Shown in pieces: positions 1 through 10,903 of a DNA stretch of 64,000 bases (the first letter of the stretch is position 1; each line of letters begins with the position of its first letter). This DNA comes from Sulfurimonas sp. (lineage in GTDB: Bacteria; Campylobacterota; Campylobacteria; Campylobacterales; Sulfurimonadaceae). The DNA lies in the NCBI RefSeq assembly GCF_028713515.1, contig NZ_JAQTOD010000003.1, positions 62,001-126,000 of the forward strand. Direction: 5' to 3'. Under the pieces are notes generated by a model that ran no database searches, was not told the DNA's origin, and saw only the letters and a list, made by a program, of their open reading frames with translations. The position numbers and the translations under genes were made by a program.

Positions 1-812
1 TCGCCAGCTTCAGCTTCATTGATTTCCATACGGTTAAGTCCGTGGAAACCGATTAATTTAGAGATTTTACCTTTAACAAGTTCGCCATCAGCTTTTGCAA
101 GCATAATGTTATCGCCTTTTTTAATTACACCATTAAAGATACGAGAGATACCGATTTTACCAACATAGTTATCATAATCAAGTGTAAATACTTGAGCTTG
201 AGTTGGGTTTTCTCTATCGCCTTCTGGCTCAGGAATATGATTTATAATAGTTTCAAAAATACATTGAAAGTCACCACCCTCTTCACTCATATCAAGCTTA
301 GCTATACCATCTCTTGCTGCAGCGTATATAACTGGGAAATCTTGCTGGTCATCAGTTGCGCCCATCGCTGCAAAAAGGTCAAACATCTCATCTACAACAC
401 GATCTGGCTCAGCTGAAGGTTTATCGATTTTGTTAATAACAACAATTGGTTTTTTACCAAGTGCTAACATTTTTTTAACAACAAACTTAGTTTGAGGCAT
501 AACACCTTCATAAGCATCAACAAGAACTAAAACACCATCTACCATCTTTAAAACGCGCTCAACTTCTCCACCGAAATCCGCGTGACCTGGAGTGTCGATA
601 ATGTTGATTTTAAAATCTTTATAACGAATAGCTGTATTTTTAGAAAGAATCGTGATTCCTCTTTCTTTCTCTAGTGCATTGCTGTCCATAGCTCTTTCTG
701 CGTGCTGCTCATGAGCACCAAATGTTCCTGACTGTGTTAACAGACCATCTACTAGTGTTGTTTTACCGTGGTCAACGTGAGCGATAACGGCAATGTTTCT
801 AATCTTTTGCAT
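1..812 (-). CDS. typA: GTPase TypA/BipA, N-terminal part (gene runs off the left edge)
   Basis: Translational GTPase of the EF-G-like family that binds the ribosome and affects assembly and stress adaptation. About 270 N-terminal codons are present; the C-terminal end lies outside the window. Reading from the ATG at 812, the G1 motif [10 protein letters not shown] lies near residues 10-19, the switch II motif [15 protein letters not shown] follows, and NKID is the G4 motif. These, together with the TypA-type start [19 protein letters not shown], separate it from EF-G and LepA. A purine-rich AAGGA sits about 9 bases upstream of the ATG, and a TATAAT box is found on the minus strand at 845-850. 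It is divergent from the CCA-adding enzyme gene. Family assignment is firm; only the length is unknown. Confidence 0.95.
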   Translation of the reverse strand, partial: MQKIRNIAVIAHVDHGKTTLVDGLLTQSGTFGAHEQHAERAMDSNALEKERGITILSKNTAIRYKDFKINIIDTPGHADFGGEVERVLKMVDGVLVLVDAYEGVMPQTKFVVKKMLALGKKPIVVINKIDKPSAEPDRVVDEMFDLFAAMGATDDQQDFPVIYAAARDGIAKLDMSEEGGDFQCIFETIINHIPEPEGDRENPTQAQVFTLDYDNYVGKIGISRIFNGVIKKGDNIMLAKADGELVKGKISKLIGFHGLNRMEINEAEAG

Positions 813-844
813 TAGGTTTCCTTAAGGTGGGAAAATTTTTCGCG

Positions 845-850
845 ATTATA
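845..850 (-). promoter_or_regulatory. -10 box for typA
   Basis: Minus-strand TATAAT preceded by GGG, about 33 bases upstream of the typA ATG. No clear -35 is seen, as is usual for Campylobacterota sigma70 promoters. Confidence 0.5.
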
Positions 851-883
851 CCCAAGTAATTGTTATATATGAGTTAAAGCAGT

Positions 884-891
884 GTTATACT
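884..891 (+). promoter_or_regulatory. extended -10 box directly in front of the CCA-adding enzyme gene
   Basis: TGTTATACT-like extended -10 (884-891 and one flanking base) ends only six bases before the ATG at 898. If used, transcription would start at or next to the start codon. There is no Shine-Dalgarno sequence in that gap. Confidence 0.45.
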
Positions 892-897
892 TATGAA

Positions 898-2145
898 ATG
901 ATTACATACCCTAAAAAATTAGAGCCTATTTTCTCTAAACTTATTTCTTATGGCATAAAGCCTATAATTGTTGGCGGGTTTATAAGAGACTCTATTTTGA
1001 ATATTACTGTAAATGATATAGATATTGAGCTATATGGGATTTCGTCTCTGGCGGAGCTAGAAAATATTCTAAAAGAGTTTGGCTCGGTTAATAGTGTTGG
1101 AAAGAGTTTTGGAGTCTGCAAGCTAAGCTATATGGGCTATGAACTTGACTTTACACTTCCAAGAATAGATAACAAAACAACCTCTGGGCATCGAGGATTC
1201 AGCATAAAAATAGACTCAAATCTTGATTTTAAAACCGCTGCTTCAAGAAGAGATTTTACAATAAACACGATTGGATATAATGTAGTTGAGAGAAAAATAG
1301 TTGATCCTTTTAATGGAACTCAAGATTTAAGCGACAAAATTTTAAGAGCTGTTAATCCAGAAACTTTTATAGAGGACCCACTTAGAGTTTTAAGAGCTGT
1401 TAGGTTTAGTGTTGTTTATGACTTTAAAATTGATAATGAACTCTACTTGCTATGTAGGCAAATGGTTAAAAATAGAGTGCTTGAAGAGTTGCCAAAAGAG
1501 AGAATTTTTGAAGAAATAAAAAAGATTTTGCTCATCTGCCAAAAACCATCCATTGCATTTGAGCTTTTAAAAAGTTTTGGAAGTGATATATTTACTGACA
1601 ATCTTTTAGTAGTTGATGAGATATCCAAACAACTAACAAATCAAGATCAAACAAAATTGGTTTTGATGCTAGCTGGCTTGTGTTATGATTTTACAAAAGA
1701 GCGAGCAGAACATTTTTTGTGGAAATTTACAAATGAAAAAGAGTTACTAAAAAGAGTTTTTGTACTTATAGAGTTACATGGCAAGATAGAAAAAATTTAC
1801 GCCAAGGAGTTTAGTGACTATGCACTCTATAAACTTGCCACAAAAGTAAATATAAGTGAACTCTTGATTTTAAGCAGAGCCGTATATTTTTCTAAAAATT
1901 ACTCTTTTGATTATGATATAGCGGACGCTATAGAAAAAAGAGCAAGGGAGTTAAACATACTAACTAAAAAACTCCCACCGCTCTTAAGCGGTAAAGATAT
2001 CTTGACATTTGGCATAATTCCATCACCAGAATTTACAATCATACTTAGTAGTGCTTATGAGGCTCAGATAAGTGGTAAAATAATGGACCGTGTGCAAGCC
2101 ATCTCTTGGTTAGAAGGTTTTATAAAATTTTATAAAAAACTATAG
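898..2145 (+). CDS. cca: CCA tRNA nucleotidyltransferase / poly(A) polymerase family protein
   Basis: Class II nucleotidyltransferase that adds or repairs the 3' CCA end of tRNAs using CTP and ATP. The 415-residue protein has the head motif VGGFIRD (residues 25-31), the two metal-binding aspartates in NDIDIELYG (D40, D42), the RRDFTINTI motif near residue 120 and EDPLRVLRAVRF (motif D type) near 160, followed by a helical neck and body. The length fits single-enzyme CCA-adding proteins, but A-adding, CC-adding and poly(A) enzymes share these motifs and cannot be told apart by eye. The gene is divergent from typA and convergent with queF. The ATG at 898 has no ribosome binding site and may be leaderless. 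Confidence 0.88.
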   Translation: MITYPKKLEPIFSKLISYGIKPIIVGGFIRDSILNITVNDIDIELYGISSLAELENILKEFGSVNSVGKSFGVCKLSYMGYELDFTLPRIDNKTTSGHRGFSIKIDSNLDFKTAASRRDFTINTIGYNVVERKIVDPFNGTQDLSDKILRAVNPETFIEDPLRVLRAVRFSVVYDFKIDNELYLLCRQMVKNRVLEELPKERIFEEIKKILLICQKPSIAFELLKSFGSDIFTDNLLVVDEISKQLTNQDQTKLVLMLAGLCYDFTKERAEHFLWKFTNEKELLKRVFVLIELHGKIEKIYAKEFSDYALYKLATKVNISELLILSRAVYFSKNYSFDYDIADAIEKRARELNILTKKLPPLLSGKDILTFGIIPSPEFTIILSSAYEAQISGKIMDRVQAISWLEGFIKFYKKL

Positions 2146-2166
2146 CTTTACAAAGGAGCTAAAGCT
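2144..2166 (-). terminator. hairpin between convergent cca and queF
   Basis: Seven-base arms AGCTTTA (2144-2150) and TAAAGCT (2160-2166) spanning the two stop codons. On the minus strand the hairpin is followed by a run of six T, so it reads best as a rho-independent terminator for queF. Confidence 0.5.
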
Positions 2167-2536
2167 TTGAGCTGTCAATCTCTATAACTGTATGAACATT
2201 GCCTCTTGGGTTATAATCTGCTATAACTTTCATATACTTTGGCTTTAATTTTTTGTCTAAAATTTCATAAATCTCATTTGCACTATTCTCATGGGAAACA
2301 TGCCTATCTCTAAAAGAGTTTATATAAAGTTTGATAGCTTTTAACTCAACAACCCACTCATTTGGTGTGTATTCAAGATATATCGTTGCATAATCAGGAT
2401 AACCACTTCTAGGGCAAAGACAAGAGAATTCTGGAAGTGTCATTTTTATAAGATAATCTCTTTTATGCAGATTTGGCCAAATTTCCAAATCTTTTTCCAC
2501 ATCAAACTCATTAACAATTTTTTCACCATATTTCAT
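2159..2536 (-). CDS. queF: NADPH-dependent 7-cyano-7-deazaguanine reductase
   Basis: Reduces preQ0 to preQ1 in queuosine biosynthesis, in the cytoplasm. The 125-residue protein is of the short (type I, YkvM-like) T-fold form. The catalytic cysteine is C41 in CLCPRSGYPDYA, with the proton-relay aspartate D48. The family motif usually written ESKSLKLY appears here as ELKAIKLY (residues 64-71), and the substrate-binding FRDRHVSHEN follows. The gene lies 14 bases downstream of the degenerate GGDEF/EAL gene and probably shares its transcript with gyrB. No preQ1 riboswitch is visible because there is no leader. Confidence 0.93.
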   Translation of the reverse strand: MKYGEKIVNEFDVEKDLEIWPNLHKRDYLIKMTLPEFSCLCPRSGYPDYATIYLEYTPNEWVVELKAIKLYINSFRDRHVSHENSANEIYEILDKKLKPKYMKVIADYNPRGNVHTVIEIDSSKL

Positions 2537-2550
2537 TTTTATTCCTGTTC

Positions 2551-3942
2551 TTAAATTTTTTCCAGTGGTGCCAAATATTTACCTTGAAAATAATCAATAT
2601 TTTGCTCTTTTAAGGTTTCATAACTACTCTCATTTTCAACCATTTTGACCCAACTTTTAACACCTTTATTGTGTGCCATTATATTAAAACCATCTATTAT
2701 ATTTTTATATTTAGCCCGATTTGCCTCTTTTGTATAAAAGCTATCAAATCTAACTATATCAATATGTAAATCACGCAGATATAAAAAACTGCTATTTAGT
2801 GAACCCAACCTATCTATGGTTATAATAATTCCAAAAGCTCTTAATGTTTGCAAAATATTATTATAATTTTCTATAAATGGATAATATTCGTTTTCGCTAA
2901 GTATAAATATTACTCTATTTTTAAGAGAATCATTTTTATAAAAAAGCTCTTTTATTTTTGCTATAAAAAGTGAATTTCTAATTGAGGTTGGTGATATAGA
3001 CAGAGCAAAAACTACATCGGTTTGTTGTGTGCACAAACTTATAACTTTTTCTAAAATCATCAAATCATACTCAATCATAATTCTTAATTTATCTAAGATT
3101 TTCATATATGTTTTTGGATAAACCAACTTGCCATCAACTGTTTTTAACTTAATGAAACACTCTTTTATTGTTTGGGCATTCCCACTAAAAACATCTTGCA
3201 GCATAACTTCTATATTTTTTTTATTTATAGCATCAATCACTAAAAATTCTAACTCATTAGGATCTGTCTCATCCTCCACATTTGTTATATTTTTATCTAT
3301 TTTTTGTAGATAAAAAAGATTCTCTATAAGATAATCAACATCTTTTGAAAGGGTAATGTCATTAATAACTCCGGATATTTGTACTTCAATACTATCAATT
3401 TTTAGTTCTTCGCTCTTTAAACAAAACAACTCAAGTACTGCTTTATAAACACTTTTTTTTCCTTTTAAACCTAATACAAAATCACCAGCCTTGATGTGAC
3501 CTATTGGAAAATTATCTATATTTTTTTCTTTAAAATATTTTTCTATCCATATAACAACTTCAAAAAGTATTTTATCACCACTACTCATACCATATCGACT
3601 ATTAATCTCACTTATATTATCTATACTAATAAGTAAAAGTGAGTATTCATTAACACTTTTAATCTCTTTTTTCAAATAATTATACAAATATTCTTTGGAA
3701 AATACTTTTGATACATTATCAGTTATTTTTGTATCAAAACCGTTATAAATTAAATAAAATATAAAATAAATACTAAAAAAAAGAATTAGTGTTAATTCAA
3801 TATAAAATAGATATGTTAATTGTTCATCTTCTGAAATTGAGAAATTAATGATAAAAGCAATAATAAGAGTAAAGATTGGAAGTACCATTCTAAGTGCTAG
3901 TTTAAAACGATACTCTCTCTCTTTTACTTGTGGAAGGGTCAT
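2551..3942 (-). CDS. membrane protein with degenerate GGDEF and EAL domains
   Basis: 463 residues. Two hydrophobic segments lie near residues 15-35 and 43-65, followed by a cytoplasmic GGDEF-like domain and a C-terminal EAL-like domain. The GGDEF signature is replaced by KAGDFVL, and the EAL signature is replaced by a sequence around LQDVFSG with no catalytic glutamate. The phosphodiesterase loop DDFGSGYS is also altered (TIDRLGSLNSSF). I infer that it neither makes nor degrades c-di-GMP and acts as a binding or scaffold protein. The gene is only eight bases downstream of the gyrB stop codon and 14 bases upstream of queF, so it sits inside the replication-locus transcript. The function is unknown. 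Confidence 0.8.
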   Translation of the reverse strand: MTLPQVKEREYRFKLALRMVLPIFTLIIAFIINFSISEDEQLTYLFYIELTLILFFSIYFIFYLIYNGFDTKITDNVSKVFSKEYLYNYLKKEIKSVNEYSLLLISIDNISEINSRYGMSSGDKILFEVVIWIEKYFKEKNIDNFPIGHIKAGDFVLGLKGKKSVYKAVLELFCLKSEELKIDSIEVQISGVINDITLSKDVDYLIENLFYLQKIDKNITNVEDETDPNELEFLVIDAINKKNIEVMLQDVFSGNAQTIKECFIKLKTVDGKLVYPKTYMKILDKLRIMIEYDLMILEKVISLCTQQTDVVFALSISPTSIRNSLFIAKIKELFYKNDSLKNRVIFILSENEYYPFIENYNNILQTLRAFGIIITIDRLGSLNSSFLYLRDLHIDIVRFDSFYTKEANRAKYKNIIDGFNIMAHNKGVKSWVKMVENESSYETLKEQNIDYFQGKYLAPLEKI

Positions 3943-3950
3943 ACTAATGG

Positions 3951-6263
<2,313 letters not shown>

Positions 6264-6388
6264 TTATCACTCCAAATATAACATTAATCGGGCATTTTAT
6301 CTAACATTTACTAAAAGAAAGTTTTGTGATTTAATTTGAAGTTAAAAATAAAAGTGAATTAACCCCATAAATAGGAGTTAAAATATTA

Positions 6389-7456
6389 CTAAATTACTAT
6401 TGGCATTACTACTGTTTTAAAATTATCATCACTTAAAATAAATGGTAAGTTACTCTCATTCAGTCCAATTGTAAAATCAACGCTATTTATAGAATTTAAA
6501 AAATCTAAAAGATATTTACTATTAATAGCAATTATAAATGGTGATGAAAATCCAGTTGAAAAACTCATTTCTGTTTTTGCTTCAATATTGTCATCACTAA
6601 GAGATTCAAAAGTTATTAGATCATTTAAAAAAGTCATTTTTACATCAGATGAGATAGTTGTTATTTGCTTTATTGATTCTATCATTTTGGCTTTTGGTAA
6701 TATTAAATTTTTTAATATATTTTTTGGAATTATTCTAGAGTATTCAGGAAATTTACCATTTATAAGTTTTGTAAAAAATGTGTACTGCTTTGAGATAATA
6801 ATTAAACTAGTTTCATCATAAAAAAGTTTTAAATTATCATAAAAAAGTTTTTGTATTTCTACTATTGCTTTTTTTGGAATAATTATTGATAACTCTTTAT
6901 TACTTCTATTTTCAAGAGTAACAATAGCTAATCTTCTTGTATCAGTTGAAGCAAAATTTATATTGTTTTCTTTTATATCAATTAAAGCACCATTTAACTC
7001 AAATTTTGGATTATTTGTATCAATTGATGGAGTTACTTTTTTAAGAGAGTCAATTAAAGATTGAGAATCTATTGAAATTTGTTCTTTTCCAATAGGTTCA
7101 GGAAATTCAGGAAATTCATTGTGAGAAAATGTTGGTAATTTAAAATTAGAGTTAGATTGTGAAATATATAAAATATCATTTTTTGTTTCTAAATTTATTT
7201 TGTCATCTTTTAATATTTTAATAATATCTAACAGTTTTTTACCATTAGCAGTAATACTACCATCACTTACTATTTCTACACTCTCTGTTGATACTAAAAA
7301 ACCTATTTCATAATCTGTAGCTTTTATAGTTAATTTAGAGTTTAATGCTTCAATAAAAATATGAGAAGTTATTTGAGATGTATCTCTTTTTTCTAAAAAT
7401 GGTTGAGCATGGATTAAAATATTTTCAATAATTGATTTTTGTATTGTTATTTTCAT
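6389..7456 (-). CDS. dnaN: DNA polymerase III sliding clamp (beta subunit)
   Basis: Ring-forming processivity clamp for DNA polymerase III. The 355-residue protein has the three-repeat clamp layout: it opens with MKITIQKSIIENILIHAQPFLEKRD-type sequence, contains FKLPTFSHNEFPEFP near residue 105 and FINGKFPEYSRIIP-like sequence (LINGKFPEYSRIIPK) near 235, and ends with the characteristic MPIVI. The length is typical of Campylobacterota clamps. It is co-directional with dnaA upstream, separated by 165 bases holding DnaA boxes, and with gyrB downstream. An AGGA-type ribosome binding site lies just upstream of the ATG. Confidence 0.96.
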   Translation of the reverse strand: MKITIQKSIIENILIHAQPFLEKRDTSQITSHIFIEALNSKLTIKATDYEIGFLVSTESVEIVSDGSITANGKKLLDIIKILKDDKINLETKNDILYISQSNSNFKLPTFSHNEFPEFPEPIGKEQISIDSQSLIDSLKKVTPSIDTNNPKFELNGALIDIKENNINFASTDTRRLAIVTLENRSNKELSIIIPKKAIVEIQKLFYDNLKLFYDETSLIIISKQYTFFTKLINGKFPEYSRIIPKNILKNLILPKAKMIESIKQITTISSDVKMTFLNDLITFESLSDDNIEAKTEMSFSTGFSSPFIIAINSKYLLDFLNSINSVDFTIGLNESNLPFILSDDNFKTVVMPIVI

Positions 7457-7621
7457 TTGAAATCCTATTTATTTAATAAAATTTTAGTAATAGTAGTAGG
7501 GTAATGTGAATATGTGATTATCACCATTTGAACCCTAAATTAAGAGTTTTTATATGTAACAAACCACTACAACTTTTTTCACATCTATTCACTTTAGCAA
7601 TTATATCTTTTTTTCTAATTT
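7457..7621. other. dnaA-dnaN intergenic part of oriC (probable unwinding site)
   Basis: TTCAC-core DnaA boxes lie at 7505-7513 (TGTGAATAT), 7575-7583 (TTTTTCACA) and 7585-7593 (CTATTCACT), with a weaker site at 7513-7521. A run of five triplets TAG TAA TAG TAG TAG occupies 7485-7499, next to GGG (7499-7501) and the box at 7505. An AT-only stretch follows on the other side (about 7464-7486). This order of box, GC patch, trio run and AT-rich DNA matches the DnaA-trio unwinding element known from Bacillus and other bacteria. Helicobacter pylori also unwinds on the dnaN side of dnaA (oriC2). Confidence 0.75.
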
Positions 7622-8932
7622 TTATGAAGATGAAGTAATTTTATTGGTAAGCTCTTCTATTTTGACTTTAAAATCTTCATCATTTTGTATTAATTCATTT
7701 ATTTTTTTAAGAGTATGACTTATTGCAGTATGATCTTTCATTCCAAAGTATTGAGCTAGCTGAGGCATTGTATTTTGTGTTAATTCACGACATAAATATA
7801 TAGAAATTCTTCTTGCATAAACTAGATTTTTACTTCTACTTTTTGAACGGATTTCACTTGGTTTAATATTTAAATCTTTTGCAACACTTTTAGTTATAGT
7901 ATCTAGAGTTAAATTTGCAAGATTTTCTTGAACTTGATCTCTTAATACATTTTTTGTAAAATCAAGTGTTATATCAACATGCATAAGTTTTGAATAAGCG
8001 TGGAGTTTAGATAAAATACCCTCTATTTCACGAACATTGCTCTCTATAACCGTTGCAATATAGTTGATAATATCTTTAGTTAAAATAACTCTATTTATTT
8101 CACATTTTTTTTCAATAATAGCGATTTTTGTCTCAAGTTCTGGTGGTTGAATATCTGCAATAAGTCCATGCTCAAACCTACTTTGAAGCCTTTTTTCAAG
8201 CCCTGCTATCTTTTTTGGATGTTTATCAGCAGTTAAAATAATTTGTTTTCCTTCACCTTTAAGTGCTTCAAAAGTGTGAAAAAATTCTTCTTGGATTGTC
8301 TCTTTATTACTTAAAAATTGAATATCATCAATAAGTAAAACATCACAATTTCGATATTTTTCTTGAAATCTTTCCATAGTTTTGTTTTTTATATGTCTAA
8401 TAAAATCATTTAAAAACTGCTCAACCGTGGTATAAATAACAACCTTTCCTTGATTTTGAAAAATATTTCCAGCGGCTTGCATAAGATGAGTTTTACCAAG
8501 CCCAACACCACCATGAATAAAAAGAGGATTATATAAAATTCCAGCTTTTTCACTTACACTTTTTACAGCAGCATAAGCAAATTGATTTGAACCACCGACC
8601 ATAAAATTGTCAAATGTAAATGATGGATTTAAAAGAGAGTGAATTGGTTGTTTTTGTATATTTTTTTCTTTTATTATAAATTTTTCTTTAGAATTTATAA
8701 GTGTTATTTCGATATTTACTTTTGAATCACTATTTATTTCAAAAAGATGTTGAATTTTGTTTTTATATTTACTTTTTATCCAATTTAAAACTAAAGCATT
8801 TGGAGCATAAAATATTGCTAAATTAGTACTAGATTTTTTTAAATCATAAATTAAATGTTTAACATACCTATCATATTCAATCTCAGATATCTCATCTTTA
8901 AGTAAATTTAAAACTTTTTGACCAATATTCAT
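7622..8932 (-). CDS. dnaA: chromosomal replication initiator DnaA
   Basis: AAA+ initiator that binds DnaA boxes, melts the origin and loads helicase. 436 residues. Domain I occupies roughly residues 1-85, a short linker follows, then the AAA+ domain with Walker A GGVGLGKT (141-148) and Walker B LLIDDIQFL (D202, D203). The C-terminal domain IV has a helix-turn-helix and the DnaA signature ending in MKDHTAISHTLKKI. Domain IV is the part expected to read the TTCAC-core boxes found on both sides of the gene. The orientation and order dnaN-dnaA-ruvC match the Helicobacter/Wolinella/Sulfurimonas arrangement. Confidence 0.97.
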   Translation of the reverse strand: MNIGQKVLNLLKDEISEIEYDRYVKHLIYDLKKSSTNLAIFYAPNALVLNWIKSKYKNKIQHLFEINSDSKVNIEITLINSKEKFIIKEKNIQKQPIHSLLNPSFTFDNFMVGGSNQFAYAAVKSVSEKAGILYNPLFIHGGVGLGKTHLMQAAGNIFQNQGKVVIYTTVEQFLNDFIRHIKNKTMERFQEKYRNCDVLLIDDIQFLSNKETIQEEFFHTFEALKGEGKQIILTADKHPKKIAGLEKRLQSRFEHGLIADIQPPELETKIAIIEKKCEINRVILTKDIINYIATVIESNVREIEGILSKLHAYSKLMHVDITLDFTKNVLRDQVQENLANLTLDTITKSVAKDLNIKPSEIRSKSRSKNLVYARRISIYLCRELTQNTMPQLAQYFGMKDHTAISHTLKKINELIQNDEDFKVKIEELTNKITSSS

Positions 8933-8989
8933 ATATAATCCTTATATGTTAATAATATCAATTTTCTTATAAAAAATGGTTAAAATTTA

Positions 8990-9022
8990 TGTGAATAACT
9001 AGATTGTGAATAGTGTGAATAG
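8990..9022. promoter_or_regulatory. three tandem DnaA boxes upstream of dnaA (oriC1-like)
   Basis: Direct repeats TGTGAATAA (8990-8998), TGTGAATAG (9005-9013) and TGTGAATAG (9014-9022) lie in the ruvC-dnaA gap. The first is an exact TTATTCACA on the minus strand. Their position allows both origin function and dnaA autoregulation. Confidence 0.75.
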
Positions 9023-9055
9023 TTAAAATTTGATATATAATATAATGGGAGAGGT

Positions 9056-9541
9056 ATGATAATTTTAGGAATAGACCCAGGTACGAGAAATATGGGTTAT
9101 GCCATTATAAATTTAGAAAATTCAAAGATTTCGCTTATTGAAGCCGGTCTTATAAAAATAAAAGCAGAAGAGTTACAATTTCAAATCCCGCAGATGGTTG
9201 AGGCATTTGAGGGAATATTTAAAAATCATAAGATAGATGAAGTTGCAATAGAAGACATTTTTTATGCACATAATCCAAAAACAACTATAAAATTGGCTCA
9301 ATTTCGTGGAGCTATCTCACTACTTATTCTTCAATATTTTGGGCAATTTAGTGAATACACAGCACTACAAGTTAAAAAATCATTAACAGGAAATGGCAAA
9401 GCCGCTAAAGAACAGGTCTCATTTATGGTAAAAATGTTACTAAATATAAAAAAAGAGATTAAACCTCTTGATATCACAGATGCTATGGCAGTTGCAATTA
9501 CACACTCACAAAGAGTTAACTTGCTTCAAATCAAAAAGTAA
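9056..9541 (+). CDS. ruvC: Holliday junction resolvase RuvC
   Basis: Dimeric endonuclease that cuts Holliday junctions in the RuvABC pathway. The 161-residue protein opens with [17 protein letters not shown] (catalytic D7), has the second acidic residue in [23 protein letters not shown] (E near 66), and ends with [13 protein letters not shown] carrying the final catalytic Asp pair. The length is normal. The gene is divergent from dnaA across the box cluster, with TATAAT at 9041-9046 and a GGGAGAGG ribosome binding site immediately before the ATG. Confidence 0.96.
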   Translation: MIILGIDPGTRNMGYAIINLENSKISLIEAGLIKIKAEELQFQIPQMVEAFEGIFKNHKIDEVAIEDIFYAHNPKTTIKLAQFRGAISLLILQYFGQFSEYTALQVKKSLTGNGKAAKEQVSFMVKMLLNIKKEIKPLDITDAMAVAITHSQRVNLLQIKK

Positions 9542-9588
9542 AATTTTATAAACAGTATAATTTTGTCAATTAATCACTAAGGCACAAA

Positions 9589-10554
9589 ATGAATCCATTT
9601 ACAAATTTACCTGAGGGTCACCCAGCAAGAGTATATCTTGAAGAAAATCAGTTAATTAGAGGACTGATAGCGAGTATTAACAGCATCGATATTGAGAATA
9701 ATTATGAAGAGTTTAAAGAGAAGTTTACAAGACTCTGCTTGATAGAAAAACATTTTGCTAGAAAAGAGAACCAATTGTTTCCATATCTGGAAAAATATGG
9801 CTGGACAAGTCCATCTCAAGGTATGTGGGCATTTCATGATGATATTCGTGCAATAGTAAAAAATGCCAGAAATTTAGTTCAAGCAAATGAGCTATTGTCT
9901 TTGAATATAGTATTACAAAATCTTTTTCATAATCTTGAACATATAATGCAAGTTGAAGAGGGAAGGCTTCTTCCAAGAGCATTAGAGATGCTTCAAGAAG
10001 ATGATTGGAAAGAGATGAGAAGTGGAGATGAAGAGATAGGTTGGATGTTTGATGAAGTACCTGCTCCATATCCTGCACATGAAGAGGGTGAGTATATTCA
10101 CCCATCACAAGATACAAAAAAAAGAAAATTACCATTTTCACTTGAGGGCAGAATTAATCTTCAAGAGGGATTTATGTTGCCAGAGCAGATTAACTGGTTA
10201 CTGAAATTTATGCCTGTTGATATCACTTATGTTGATGAAAACGATATAGTAATTTTTTATAATCGTGGTGAAGATAGAGTATTTCCAAGAAGTGCTGGAA
10301 TTATAGGTCGTGAAGTAAAGTTTTGTCATCCTCCAAAGAGTGTTGATCAAGTTCTTACGATTCTTCGTGAGTTTAAAGCTGGTAGAAGAGATGAAGCTGA
10401 ATTTTGGATAACATTTAAAGGCAAATTTATTCATATCCGTTATTTTGCTATAAGAGATAATAATGGCTCATACAAGGGCGTTATAGAGGTTTCTCAAGAT
10501 GTTACTCACATCAGAGGTTTAGAAGGTCAACAAAGACTACTAGATTGGGAATAG
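9589..10554 (+). CDS. hemerythrin-like / PAS protein (DUF438 type)
   Basis: 321 residues. The N-terminal half (about 10-135) is an all-helical hemerythrin-like domain with candidate iron ligands H55, E60, H83, H114, H118 and E124. The C-terminal half (about 195-315) is a PAS domain ending in the usual EVSQDVTHIRGLEGQQRLLDW-like sequence. This domain order matches the DUF438 family of presumed oxygen, redox or nitric-oxide-responsive proteins. No transmembrane segment or output domain follows, so the partner is unknown. It follows ruvC by 47 bases and may share a transcript with ppnP. The identity of the ligand is inference. Confidence 0.82.
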   Translation: MNPFTNLPEGHPARVYLEENQLIRGLIASINSIDIENNYEEFKEKFTRLCLIEKHFARKENQLFPYLEKYGWTSPSQGMWAFHDDIRAIVKNARNLVQANELLSLNIVLQNLFHNLEHIMQVEEGRLLPRALEMLQEDDWKEMRSGDEEIGWMFDEVPAPYPAHEEGEYIHPSQDTKKRKLPFSLEGRINLQEGFMLPEQINWLLKFMPVDITYVDENDIVIFYNRGEDRVFPRSAGIIGREVKFCHPPKSVDQVLTILREFKAGRRDEAEFWITFKGKFIHIRYFAIRDNNGSYKGVIEVSQDVTHIRGLEGQQRLLDWE

Positions 10555-10582
10555 GATATAATTCTAAAAAAAAGGTAAAAAA

Positions 10583-10894
10583 ATGTTAAGTTTTAAAAAT
10601 GTAAATATAGTAAAAAAAGCGAATATCTATTATGATGGAAAAGTTACAAGCAGAAGAGTTGATTTTGAAGATGGTTCTATGAAAACTCTTGGAATTATGA
10701 TGCCTGGTGATTACACTTTTGGGACGGATGCGGCTGAAATTATGGAAATTATGAGTGGAGATTTAGATATAAAGCTTCCAGGAGAAGAGTGGAAAACTTT
10801 AAACACTCCAGAGACTTTCAATGTACCTGCTAACTCTTCTTTTGATTTGAAGATAAAAACTGTAACTGATTATTGTTGCTCGTATATTAAATAA
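10583..10894 (+). CDS. ppnP: pyrimidine/purine nucleoside phosphorylase PpnP (DUF1255)
   Basis: Small single-cupin enzyme that splits nucleosides with phosphate. The 103-residue length fits the family (E. coli YaiE, about 94). Family landmarks are [54 protein letters not shown], and the C-terminal [13 protein letters not shown] followed by DYCCSYI. An AAAGG ribosome binding site precedes the ATG. It sits 28 bases after the hemerythrin/PAS gene and converges with the DUF808 gene. Confidence 0.88.
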   Translation: MLSFKNVNIVKKANIYYDGKVTSRRVDFEDGSMKTLGIMMPGDYTFGTDAAEIMEIMSGDLDIKLPGEEWKTLNTPETFNVPANSSFDLKIKTVTDYCCSYIK

Positions 10895-10903
10895 TCCAAA
10901 TTT

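Noticed and set aside
192..416. 74-residue ORF on the plus strand
   Set aside because: Antisense to typA, which has clear GTPase motifs throughout this segment; no ribosome binding site or recognisable sequence.
9652..10434. Three minus-strand ORFs inside the hemerythrin/PAS gene
   Set aside because: They are frame shadows of the plus-strand gene, which has coherent domains across its full length.
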